Source: Halodesulfovibrio sp.
GTDB taxonomy: Bacteria; Desulfobacterota; Desulfovibrionia; Desulfovibrionales; Desulfovibrionaceae
Direction: 5' to 3'
Length of the DNA stretch: 64,000 bases
Assembly (NCBI RefSeq): GCF_015482765.1
Contig: NZ_JADMLB010000071.1
Span: 1 to 64,000, forward strand
Position 1 is the first letter of the stretch; every line of letters starts with the position of its first letter. The notes under the pieces are model-generated. The model was not told where the DNA came from and did not search any database. It saw only the letters and a list, made by a program, of their open reading frames with translations. A program made the position numbers and the translations under genes. Below, piece by piece: positions 7,467 to 14,822 of the stretch.

Positions 7467-8684
7467 TTAAATGAGAATGTTGAAGAGGAACCCGACGAGA
7501 AGAATGCCTGATGCAACAATTGCTACGTAAATTGAAATCAATTTTACACTGAGCACTTTTCTGAGGATTACCATTTCAGGAAGGCTCAAGGCGACAACAG
7601 ACATCATAAACGCCAGCGCGGTTCCTAGAGCAGCTCCTTTACCGAGCAATGCAGATACAATTGGGATAATTCCAGCTGCACTTGCATACATTGGAACACC
7701 AATAATAACAGCGGCCGGAACGCTCCACCATGCTTCTTTACCCATGATTGAAGCCATAGCGCCTTCTGGAACATACCCGTGAATACCAGCGCCGACGGCA
7801 ATACCGATAACGATGTAGAGCCATGTTTTACCAATAATATCTACAACAGAGTCCCATGCAAAGTCTAAACGATGAGCAAGGGTCGGGTATGTCGGTGCGT
7901 TGTTGCTTCCATCATCACGGATTTGTTTAACCCATGGTTCAAGCATGTCATCAAGCTTCATTTTGCCAAGTACCCAGCCTGCGATAACTGCAATAGTAAC
8001 TCCGGTAACCAGATACAATGCGGCAACTTTAAAGCCGAAGAGACCGTACAGAAGAACAAGCGCAATTTCGTTTACCATTGGTGCGGCGATAAGGAACGAG
8101 AAGGTAACGCCAAGTGGGATACCTGCGGCAACAAACCCTAAGAAAAGAGGAACAGCGGAACATGAGCAGAATGGAGTGATGATGCCTACACATGCTGCAA
8201 TTACGTTCCCGAGTGATTCTCTTCCGCTAAGGTATTTGCGGCTTCGTTCCGGTGTGATCCAAGTTCTCAGTACGCCAACTCCAAAAACGACAAGGCTGAG
8301 CAGCAGTAAGATTTTTGGAGTGTCATACAGGAAGAATTTTACGGATTCATAAAGATGGCTTCCCTTTTCAATTCCCGGAATAAGTCCTGTCAGAGTTTCT
8401 GCAATAAGAGGAAGTTGGGAGTATAACAGCGCCCATCCGATTAATGCAATAGTGCCGACGATTGCGTAAAAAGAAATAGAAAAACGTGGCTCTGTTCCTT
8501 GAGAAGGTGCTGCTCCGCAAGCGCAAGGGGATTCAAAAGGATTTTCAGGAATATTTCCTTCCTGTTTAGGTGCTCCAAAAGCCTGGGCAGCGAACTCGCC
8601 GCCTTTATTTGGGTTTCAGCCGTAGATTGAGCAGGAGCTTTTTTCTTCTTCTTTTTTTTGTGGTGTAATTTCGAGCGGTTTCAT
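7467..8684 (-). CDS. ArsP-type (DUF318) permease with in-frame UGA, predicted selenoprotein
   Basis: Read through the TGA at 8616-8618, this is one 405-aa protein from the ATG at 8684 (GAGGG ribosome site). Codon 23 is UGA in the context SCSIYG-Sec-NPNKGG. The frame is open from there to the stop, and the part after the UGA has no start codon or ribosome site before residue 203. About 60 cytoplasmic residues hold two Cys clusters (SCS at 17-19 and CACG near 55-58). About eight membrane helices follow, with the DUF318/ArsP hallmark TPFCSCSAVP. Family members export trivalent organoarsenicals or other soft metals. It lies 13 bases after an ArsR-type repressor with a CxC metal site. An ordinary annotation would call only residues 203-405. 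Sec could bind or reduce a metalloid; the substrate is unknown. Confidence 0.8.
8574..8615 (-). promoter_or_regulatory. SECIS-like hairpin 3' of the permease UGA
   Basis: On the mRNA, 12 nt after the UGA begins an 8-bp stem: GGCGGCGA pairs with UCGCUGCC (8586-8603) around an apical GU. An outer stem CCAAA/UUUGG flanks it through an internal loop, for a total of about 40 nt. Bacterial SECIS elements place the apical stem about 11 nt after the UGA with a GU in the loop, and this fits closely. No other role for such a stable hairpin inside the coding region is evident. Confidence 0.7.
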
Positions 8685-8697
8685 TTCTATACCCTCG

Positions 8698-9039
8698 TTA
8701 AAGGATGTTTTTAGCTTTTTTTAAAGCAACAAGATTTTTTTGTAATACCATAGATTCGCTGTCTGTTGCGATTGCTTGCTGCAACAGATTAAGAAAAGAC
8801 GTTATATATAACTCAGTGCTGCTAACTGCTAGGCTGTAATGCGTCCATCCACCTGCTTTTCGGGCTGTTGTCAGTCCGGCGTCTGTACACTGTTTTAAAT
8901 GACGGGAAATCGTTGGCTGGGATAAGCCCATAATCTCCACAATATTGCATACACAAAGTTCTCCTTCCAGCAGTAAGCCAAGAATTCGGACTCGCGTGGG
9001 GTCTGATAGTGCTTTAGTTATTTTGATGAAATCATGCAT
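8698..9039 (-). CDS. arsR: ArsR/SmtB-family metalloregulator
   Basis: From the ATG at 9039 (GGAGG ribosome site 6 bases upstream) the product is 113 aa. The winged helix spans about residues 8-85. ELCVCNIVEI (about residues 27-36) is the alpha3 metal site (CxC), as in As(III)/Sb(III)-sensing ArsR proteins. IMGLSQPTISRHLKQC is the recognition helix, with another Cys at its end. ArsR proteins repress their own operon and leave DNA on binding the metal(loid). It is the first gene of the operon and is followed after 13 bases by the selenoprotein permease, so the permease is expected to be metalloid-induced. Confidence 0.93.
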   Translation of the reverse strand: MHDFIKITKALSDPTRVRILGLLLEGELCVCNIVEIMGLSQPTISRHLKQCTDAGLTTARKAGGWTHYSLAVSSTELYITSFLNLLQQAIATDSESMVLQKNLVALKKAKNIL

Positions 9040-9051
9040 ACGTCCTCCTGA

Positions 9052-9091
9052 ATACACATTTAGCAATATGGCTATATGTGTATGTTGTCAA
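9052..9091 (-). promoter_or_regulatory. arsR promoter overlapped by a 32-bp operator palindrome
   Basis: On the minus strand a perfect -35 TTGACA (9086-9091) is followed, 17 bases on, by TATTGC (9063-9068). The spacer and -10 lie inside an inverted repeat at 9052-9083 with arms ATACACATTTAGC and GCTATATGTGTAT, 12 of 13 positions matching around a 6-base centre. Repressor binding there would block RNA polymerase, the usual ArsR autoregulation. Confidence 0.75.
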
Positions 9092-9228
9092 TGGGGTTTC
9101 ATGAGAAATGTCCGACTGTACAGTTGCGGATAAAGGGCGTATGAACTTCGGCTAGTATCTGTTGTTTACATGTGTATTCAGTGCAACAGTTTGAAATGAT
9201 AAGCTAAGTTTTTTTGTAGAGGAGATGA

Positions 9229-9864
9229 ATGATGACAGCCTGTGATCCTCAGGTAAATTTGCAAGGGCGTGAGAAGCTTACCCGTCTCGCTGACTTTTTG
9301 TTTGAAGCAGGCATGCTGCGTAAAACTCCTCGCAGCGGTTATCAGTTTTTAGGCTCCGGTAGCGAGAATGTTGCAGAGCATTCTTTCCGCACTGCAATTG
9401 TTGGTTTTGTGCTTGCTAATGAAGCTGGTGCAGATCCTGTGCATACTGCTATGATGTGTCTTTTCCACGACTTTCATGAAGCCCGAATCGGTGACTTTAA
9501 CTATGTAAACCGAATCTACAACACCAGTGACCCTAAAGCTGCGTTTACGCATGCTTTGGAAGGTACCGGGCTTGAGTCTTTGGTTATGCCGTACTGGGAT
9601 GAACTTGAAGAAGCAGAATCTCTGGAAGCGAAGCTTGCACAGGACGCGGATCAAATTGACTTGATCCTGAACCTTAAAGAAGAATTTGATTTAGGTAACC
9701 AGTACGCCGGTAAATGGATGCAGGGCGCAATGCCTCGTTTGCGTACAGAAGTTGGCCGTGCTCTTGCCGAGCGTATTCGCGAAACCGACCATACTGACTG
9801 GTGGTACAAAGGGCCGGATAGAAGTTGGTGGGCGCGTAAAAACGGTAAGAAAAAAGCGAAATAG
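9229..9864 (+). CDS. HD-domain hydrolase (YfbR/5'-nucleotidase-like)
   Basis: The protein is 211 aa with an HD fold. Metal ligands are visible as EHSFRTAIV (about residues 50-58, first His), CLFHDFHEARIGDF (about 77-90, the HD pair) and QDADQIDLILNLKEEF (about 145-160, distal Asp). This arrangement matches the YfbR/HDDC2 group of metal-dependent 5'-deoxynucleotidases acting on nucleoside monophosphates. The C-terminus is rich in Trp and basic residues (TDWWYKGPDRSWWARK). The gene has a GAGGAG ribosome site and stands alone with a terminator downstream. Substrate is inferred from the family. Confidence 0.85.
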   Translation: MMTACDPQVNLQGREKLTRLADFLFEAGMLRKTPRSGYQFLGSGSENVAEHSFRTAIVGFVLANEAGADPVHTAMMCLFHDFHEARIGDFNYVNRIYNTSDPKAAFTHALEGTGLESLVMPYWDELEEAESLEAKLAQDADQIDLILNLKEEFDLGNQYAGKWMQGAMPRLRTEVGRALAERIRETDHTDWWYKGPDRSWWARKNGKKKAK

Positions 9865-9934
9865 TATAGATAAAACGTGTCTTGATGTGCCTACTGAATA
9901 GGTACTGAGTTTTTCAAGACGTATTTTGACAGAT

Positions 9935-9964
9935 AAAGCCACTCTTTTTGAGTGGCTTTTTTTG
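9935..9964. terminator. Bidirectional intrinsic terminator
   Basis: A 10-bp perfect stem (AAAGCCACTC / GAGTGGCTTT) with a T5 loop and a following T-run. It lies between the HD gene and the convergent VOC gene. Confidence 0.9.
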
Positions 9965-9975
9965 TTTGCTGTTTG

Positions 9976-10305
9976 CTATTCGGACGCTTGAGGGGGATCA
10001 TATTCCATAAGTTCAACCGGGGCGTTGTTTTCTTCGATAAAAGCAACTGTCAGCCCCTTACTTGGCGAATTAGGAGCGATAATTACATTTTTGCCGATAA
10101 GTGCTTCTGTCAGATTTTCTACAACAAAAGCAACATGTGGAATCGTCTTAACGAGTTCCGGATAAGGCGCGCCTTCTTCAAAACGCATCCACTGGATACC
10201 GTATGGATTGCTTTGGTGATCTGTCACAAACATTTTTAGATGCGGCAAGTGGATTTCATTTTCCTGCGGAGTGGATGTGGGAATACCAAGGTGATTGTAC
10301 TTCAT
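9976..10305 (-). CDS. VOC/glyoxalase-fold small protein
   Basis: The protein is 109 aa without signal or membrane segments. The order His6 (YNHLGIPT), DHQSNPYGIQW, IPHVAFVVENLTEALIGKNVI and GLTVAFIEENNAPVELMEYD reads as one beta-alpha-beta-beta-beta unit pair of the vicinal oxygen chelate superfamily, with His and Glu as possible metal ligands. The substrate cannot be told from sequence; relatives include glyoxalases, isomerases and resistance proteins. It is monocistronic. Confidence 0.6.
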   Translation of the reverse strand: MKYNHLGIPTSTPQENEIHLPHLKMFVTDHQSNPYGIQWMRFEEGAPYPELVKTIPHVAFVVENLTEALIGKNVIIAPNSPSKGLTVAFIEENNAPVELMEYDPPQASE

Positions 10306-10410
10306 AAAAAACTCCGTAGTTGCTGGTGCGAATACTCAGCGTAGGAATAGTGTGTGTGATATGTTCTGTAAAAGGTATTCTGTGCATCGTGTTTGAATAG
10401 AATGTCAAAT

Positions 10411-10445
10411 AAAATGGGAGCAGTACTTGCGTACTGCTCCCTTTT
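10411..10445 (-). terminator. Intrinsic terminator of the exporter operon
   Basis: An 11-bp perfect stem, GGGAGCAGTAC (10416-10426) / GTACTGCTCCC (10431-10441), with a 4-base loop. It is followed on the minus strand by ATTTTATTT. Confidence 0.85.
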
Positions 10446-10456
10446 GTCTGAGATGT

Positions 10457-10705
10457 TTATTTCCCTTTAGGGAGATAGGTTACTGTGGAACGTGCACCAA
10501 GCTCTGCATCGGCAGTAATTTCAACATCTGTCCAGTAGATTGCTCCGGAATTGATGTCGTTTTGCTCAATAAACGTTGCGAGGGTGCTTGCGGATTCCAC
10601 ATGGGTAAGCAGCATCGGCGAGAGCACGAACATAAACAACCAGATTATGAAGACTCCTGTTGCGAAAGACAGGAAGCGTGTTGCGCTGCTTTTCTGCATA
10701 TGCAT
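10457..10705 (-). CDS. Small single-pass membrane protein, 82 aa
   Basis: The product has one membrane helix (about residues 12-34, FLSFATGVFIIWLFMFVLSP). About 45 residues on the far side contain IEQNDINSGAIYWTDVEI. It starts with an AAGGATA ribosome site 19 bases after the YeiH-like exporter gene and shares its terminator, so it is in the same operon. I do not recognise the family. The tight linkage suggests an accessory subunit of the exporter. Confidence 0.7.
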   Translation of the reverse strand: MHMQKSSATRFLSFATGVFIIWLFMFVLSPMLLTHVESASTLATFIEQNDINSGAIYWTDVEITADAELGARSTVTYLPKGK

Positions 10706-10724
10706 TATCCTTTGTTCTTAAGTG

Positions 10725-12473
10725 TTAGATCTTCGCAGTGATTTCCGGGAATACGAGGTAGAACATGATGTATGCCATAGTCAGAGTCAGAAGCAGGTTG
10801 AAGGACTGTCCGCAAACATACAGGATAAGCGGCTTACCGCCTTTGAAGTAATGACCCAGTTCACGGAAGTTGGTTGCGAGGCCGATAGATACAAAGGCAA
10901 GGCAGAAGAACCATCCGCGGAAGGCTTTAGAGAAGCCGCGAATTACACCATGGTCGATCATTGCGTAGCCTACATCTGCTCCCATTGATCCGTAGATCCA
11001 TGAGAAGAGAATAGAAGCAGCAAGGAAGCCGAGTACGAATTTAGGGAAACGGTACCAGATTTCCCATGCGTTTACGGAACGTCCAGGAGTGCAGTCAACG
11101 CGTGTGCACCAGTAAATAGCAACACCGAATGCTGTTACACCGATAAGAACGTTCTGGATCATTTTAATGGTAGCAGCAACATACAGTGCTTTCTGTGAAA
11201 GGAAAGCACCCGCTGCCGCAACAGCACCTGTGGCGTCAATCGTACCGCCCATCCATGCACCGCCAAGAATAAACGGCATATCAACCGCTTTAATGAAGGC
11301 CGGCATAATAATCATCATGATGGAGGTGAATACGAGGGAAAGACCAACTGCAAGGGTCAGCTCTTCTTTTTTAGCACGACATGCTGCTGCCGTTGCAATC
11401 GCAGCTGAAACACCACAAACCGACATGTCTGCCGAAATAACAATGTTCAGCGTTTTTGATGGCATTTTTACGACTTTTTGACCGAATATATAGGTCGTGA
11501 TGAGTACGATAGGTGTTACTACCCACGCTACGAAAATACCCGGAATACCAATCGCAACAATTTTACTGAAGAGTACTTCTGCACCGAGCAGAACCAGACC
11601 GGTTTTAATGAAGTATTCTGTTTGAACGGCAGGCTCTACCCACTTAGGAGTTCCAATAGTGTTGGAAATAAGCAGGCCGAAAAGGATTGCCCACGCTGCA
11701 TAGCCGATTCCAAGTCCTTTCATGGTGCTTTGTTGTGCGGCAACATAGGAAAGTGTTGCAATGGCAAAAACAAAGAAGAATCCCACAAAGAATTTAGCGG
11801 GGCTGTGCCCCATGGCTGCGCGACCGATAGCAAAGAAAATTCCGAGAGCTACGCATAACAGAATTAACCAAGTAAGCTGGTTGTATCCTTTTGCTTTTGT
11901 TTTGCTTTTAGCTTTTCCGGCAGCAAATTTTTTGTTCCGCCAGTCGCTGATAGCATCGGATGCCTTTTGGTTAAGAGTATCATCTGTGAAGTTTGCGGCA
12001 GCTGCAGCGGCTTGAGCAGCAGTAGCAACTGTAAGAGATTCATCGGCTGCTGCCTGTGCTTTTTCATATTTGGCCATGGCCTTAGCTTTTTTGGCATCAG
12101 CTTTTGCGGTGTCCATGAAGAAAGCATCAAGCGGGTTGGTAGACCAGCCGTGTGGTTTTCCCTGGAAGCTTTTGATTGTTTTTGCAAATGAGGAGGAGGT
12201 TGCTTTCATGCCTTTTGCATCAGCAGCCTTGTAGTACTCAATAGTTTTAAACGGAGCTTTGGCTGCTTCCGCCTCCATGATTGCGTTTGATTTAGCGATG
12301 GTTTCCCGCAAATTTTCCGGCTCGTTAGGGAGATAGATAACAAGCCCGGCGATAAGGATAATGAAACCAAGCCATATTGCCCAATAATCTTCGAGTTTGA
12401 TTAAGTCAGACCAACTGGCATGCCCTTTATCAACAACAACTTCTTGCTGCGTTTTTTGCTCTGCCATTACCAT
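10725..12473 (-). CDS. YeiH-like putative sulfate exporter with a large N-terminal insertion
   Basis: The protein is 582 aa, against about 340 for typical YeiH/PF03601 proteins. Residues about 33-52 form a first membrane helix. About 140 soluble, Ala/Lys-rich, probably coiled-coil residues follow, up to about residue 200. The conserved core of about ten helices follows, with family motifs SADMSVCGVSAAIATAAACRA and GGAWMGGTIDATGAVAAAGAF. The family is annotated as putative sulfate or anion exporters on weak evidence, and in a sulfate reducer sulfate, sulfite or sulfonate movement is plausible. The gene heads a two-gene operon with the small membrane protein. The GGAGG ribosome site before the start is good. 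Confidence 0.8.
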   Translation of the reverse strand: MVMAEQKTQQEVVVDKGHASWSDLIKLEDYWAIWLGFIILIAGLVIYLPNEPENLRETIAKSNAIMEAEAAKAPFKTIEYYKAADAKGMKATSSSFAKTIKSFQGKPHGWSTNPLDAFFMDTAKADAKKAKAMAKYEKAQAAADESLTVATAAQAAAAAANFTDDTLNQKASDAISDWRNKKFAAGKAKSKTKAKGYNQLTWLILLCVALGIFFAIGRAAMGHSPAKFFVGFFFVFAIATLSYVAAQQSTMKGLGIGYAAWAILFGLLISNTIGTPKWVEPAVQTEYFIKTGLVLLGAEVLFSKIVAIGIPGIFVAWVVTPIVLITTYIFGQKVVKMPSKTLNIVISADMSVCGVSAAIATAAACRAKKEELTLAVGLSLVFTSIMMIIMPAFIKAVDMPFILGGAWMGGTIDATGAVAAAGAFLSQKALYVAATIKMIQNVLIGVTAFGVAIYWCTRVDCTPGRSVNAWEIWYRFPKFVLGFLAASILFSWIYGSMGADVGYAMIDHGVIRGFSKAFRGWFFCLAFVSIGLATNFRELGHYFKGGKPLILYVCGQSFNLLLTLTMAYIMFYLVFPEITAKI

Positions 12474-12857
12474 TCCTCCTTAAAAAAAAGTAGCAAGGTC
12501 ATGTACGCCACAATAATCGTAGGCAGTAACAACATAGGCATAGGACATTTTTCTGCTTATTTTACGAGCAGAAAAAAGATGCCTGTAGCATTACAATGCC
12601 GGATACCTCTAGTAGACACGTATGCAGGTGAGCAGACGGCGCAGGGGAGTGGAAAAATGGCGCGAAACGCAGAGTCGGTTGAGTAGGAAGAAATCAGAAC
12701 AGGCGAAGCGCGATACTCAGTATAGCGAAGCTCATGCTGCTAACTTACTGCATAGTATAAGAGGTAAAAGACAGAAAATGTCAACAATTACCTGTAAATA
12801 AAACAAGAAGAGAATATAACGGAGTGGTGGTAAGCCTTGCCCTGTGCAGGGTTGGAG
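12474..12857. other. Intergenic region upstream of the exporter
   Basis: No gene is supported here. It must contain the minus-strand promoter of the exporter operon, but I could not place -10/-35 boxes with confidence. No riboswitch fold is recognised. Confidence 0.4.
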
Positions 12858-12902
12858 AAGAAAAAGAGCCGATGGGATAATTCGCCCGTCGGCTCTTTTT
12901 TT
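12858..12902. terminator. Intrinsic terminator after the LysR gene
   Basis: A long stem, AAAAAGAGCCGATGGG / CCCGTCGGCTCTTTTT (one mismatch-type pair), flanks an 8-base loop. It is directly downstream of the LysR stop on the minus strand. Confidence 0.88.
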
Positions 12903-13728
12903 AGCGCATGAAAGTTGAAACGACATCGGAAACAACGTCGGACGTCGTTTTATCTGCCGGATACGTTAATCCGATTCTTCTGAACATTCTTGGTGCTTTT
13001 AGTGGAACTGTGACGAGGTCGTAGCCGGATTCAAGGACGCCGTCCGGTAAAAAAGAGATACCGAAGCCGGCTTGGACGAGGTGCATGACCTGACTTTTGT
13101 GTTCACCACTTGCAACAATATTCATACGTAAGTCGGAACAGGCCAGAAGCCCGATTGTTTGCTGGTGTGCCTCGCAAGGCGGGCATTCGATAAAATCGAA
13201 TTCATGCAACTCTTCAGGAAGCACAAATTGTTTTTTTGCCAGTGGATGGTCTGGGCGCATGCACAGAACATAATCTTCTTCCCAGAGTGGAATCCATGTT
13301 TCACCTTGTTGGCGAAGCATATCGAGTGTGATGCGGGCATCGCACTCGGAGGCAATATCCACAAGCTTCGGCGTAAGACCGGGGACATTTTTTCGCATGG
13401 CTTCAAGGACTGATGCAAGACGTTCCGGACTTAAGTCTGGAAATATCCCGATGGTAATATGCCGTTCTTCCATGCTTCCTTTAAATAGGTCTTCTATTGT
13501 GTGTGCTTCGTCCAAGAGTCTTTTTGCACGCGGATATAGGTGGTGTGCTTCTTCTGTAATCTGCACTCCTTGCTTTCCTCTTTTGAATAAGGAAACGCCA
13601 AGCATTTCTTCCAGTTGTTTTATAGCGCTTGAGATGGAGGGTTGTGATACATGGCTGCGTTGTGCGGCGCGTGTAATATTTTGTTCTTCAAATACGGCTA
13701 TGAAGTAGCGGAGTAATCGTAAGTCCAT
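12901..13728 (-). CDS. LysR-family transcriptional regulator
   Basis: The protein is 275 aa. Residues 1-60 are the LysR winged helix (LRYFIAVFEEQNITRAAQ, SQPSISSAIKQLEEMLG). The co-inducer domain that follows begins with ITIGIFPDLSP and ends with the usual short C-terminal helix. It is slightly shorter than the common 290-310 aa. It is divergent from an SDR gene, and a T-N11-A type palindrome lies between them, so the SDR is its most likely target. The effector is unknown. Confidence 0.92.
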   Translation of the reverse strand: MDLRLLRYFIAVFEEQNITRAAQRSHVSQPSISSAIKQLEEMLGVSLFKRGKQGVQITEEAHHLYPRAKRLLDEAHTIEDLFKGSMEERHITIGIFPDLSPERLASVLEAMRKNVPGLTPKLVDIASECDARITLDMLRQQGETWIPLWEEDYVLCMRPDHPLAKKQFVLPEELHEFDFIECPPCEAHQQTIGLLACSDLRMNIVASGEHKSQVMHLVQAGFGISFLPDGVLESGYDLVTVPLKAPRMFRRIGLTYPADKTTSDVVSDVVSTFMR

Positions 13729-13771
13729 AAATCCTCACTGCCTTTCAGCATTCTACTATCTAAGTCCTTTC

Positions 13772-13786
13772 ATAGGCTGAACCTAT
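13772..13786. promoter_or_regulatory. LysR box between the divergent LysR and SDR genes
   Basis: ATAGG-CTGAA-CCTAT is an interrupted palindrome containing T-N11-A, the classical LysR-type binding core. It is placed about 43 bases from the regulator start and 100 from the SDR start. Confidence 0.55.
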
Positions 13787-13887
13787 CACAAGTAAAAGAA
13801 CTCTGTATTATACAAAGAAAAAAAAGGGTGTATTCTTATGCAAAACGAAAGCAAAGGGCACAGCCCATAATACATTGGAGAAAAAGA

Positions 13888-14610
13888 ATGTCTAAACCAC
13901 TCGTAGTCATCACTGGTGCAAGTTCTGGCTTTGGTGAAGCAACAGCTCGAACTTTAAGCGCAAAAGGTTTTCCGCTTCTTCTTATTGCTCGCCGTCTGGA
14001 TAGACTGGAAGCATTAAATTTACCAAATACTATTTGCGCTCAGGTAGATGTAACAGATCGTGAGGCATTGGTAAAAGCTATAGCTGATGCAGAATCTCAG
14101 TATGGTCCTGTAGACTGCATTGTAAATAACGCCGGTGTGATGTTGCTTGGTCAGATTCATGATCAGGATCCGGCAGAATGGCAGAAGATGGTGGACGTAA
14201 ACGTCTTGGGACTTTTGAACGGTATTCACGCTGTGCTTCCAGGAATGCGTGAGCGCAAGCAGGGAACTATCATCAATATTAGCTCAGTAGCTGGACGTAA
14301 AACATTCCCTAACCATGCAGCATACTGCGGAACCAAATTTGCGGTTCATGCAATGAGTGAAAATATTCGTGAAGAAGTGGCAGCAGATAACGTCCGCGTG
14401 ATTGTTATTGCACCGGGTGCAGCAGAAACTGAATTGTTGAGTCACACCACATCCCAAGACATTAAAGATGGCTACAATCAGTGGAAGGTGCAGATGGGAG
14501 GTGTTATGAGTGCGCAGGATGTTGCAAACTCAATCGCCTTTGCCTACGAGCAGCCTCAGTCTGTGTGTGTTCGTGAGATTGTTCTTGCTCCAACCTTGCA
14601 GGAGCCGTAA
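13888..14610 (+). CDS. Short-chain dehydrogenase/reductase
   Basis: From the ATG at 13888 (TGGAGAA ribosome site) the product is 240 aa. It is a classical SDR: the cofactor-binding TGASSGFGEA (about residues 8-17) is the TGxxxGxG motif, and IARRLDRLE with basic Arg residues after beta2 suggests NADP(H) preference. NNAG occurs at about 82-85, catalytic Ser in INISSVAG (about 132-138), and YCGTK (about 148-152) is the YxxxK pair. The group includes YdfG-like serine/3-hydroxy acid dehydrogenases; the substrate is undetermined. It is divergent from the LysR regulator. Confidence 0.92.
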   Translation: MSKPLVVITGASSGFGEATARTLSAKGFPLLLIARRLDRLEALNLPNTICAQVDVTDREALVKAIADAESQYGPVDCIVNNAGVMLLGQIHDQDPAEWQKMVDVNVLGLLNGIHAVLPGMRERKQGTIINISSVAGRKTFPNHAAYCGTKFAVHAMSENIREEVAADNVRVIVIAPGAAETELLSHTTSQDIKDGYNQWKVQMGGVMSAQDVANSIAFAYEQPQSVCVREIVLAPTLQEP

Positions 14611-14725
14611 GCCGGTTACAGGGTAGTAACGAACCGTAACGAGTGCTTATTGTACAAGAGATTTTGTTGAAGAGGATTGCCATTGTCCGCGTAAATGCAG
14701 CTTCTCTTATTTGAAAAGACATAAG

Positions 14726-14782
14726 AACGCCTGTTGTTTTCCAAACTGATAAGACAGTATGGAAAACAACAGGCGTTTCTTT
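14726..14782. terminator. Long-stem terminator between SDR and YcaO genes
   Basis: A 17-bp perfect stem (AACGCCTGTTGTTTTCC at 14726-14742, partner at 14761-14777) with an 18-base loop and TCTTT after it. It separates the convergent SDR and YcaO genes. Confidence 0.85.
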
Positions 14783-14822
14783 ATGATGCTGTGAATGTAG
14801 GTAAACTAGGCGTATTGATTCG

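Noticed and set aside
7467-8078. A short 203-aa permease beginning MVNEIALVLLYG
   Set aside because: It starts in the middle of a membrane domain with no ribosome site. The frame extends upstream through the TGA to a proper start after arsR.
8651-8660. Run of eight A in the permease mRNA as a programmed frameshift site that would avoid the TGA
   Set aside because: Both the codons before and after the TGA belong to the same frame as the permease, so a shift would break the protein; recoding in frame explains everything.
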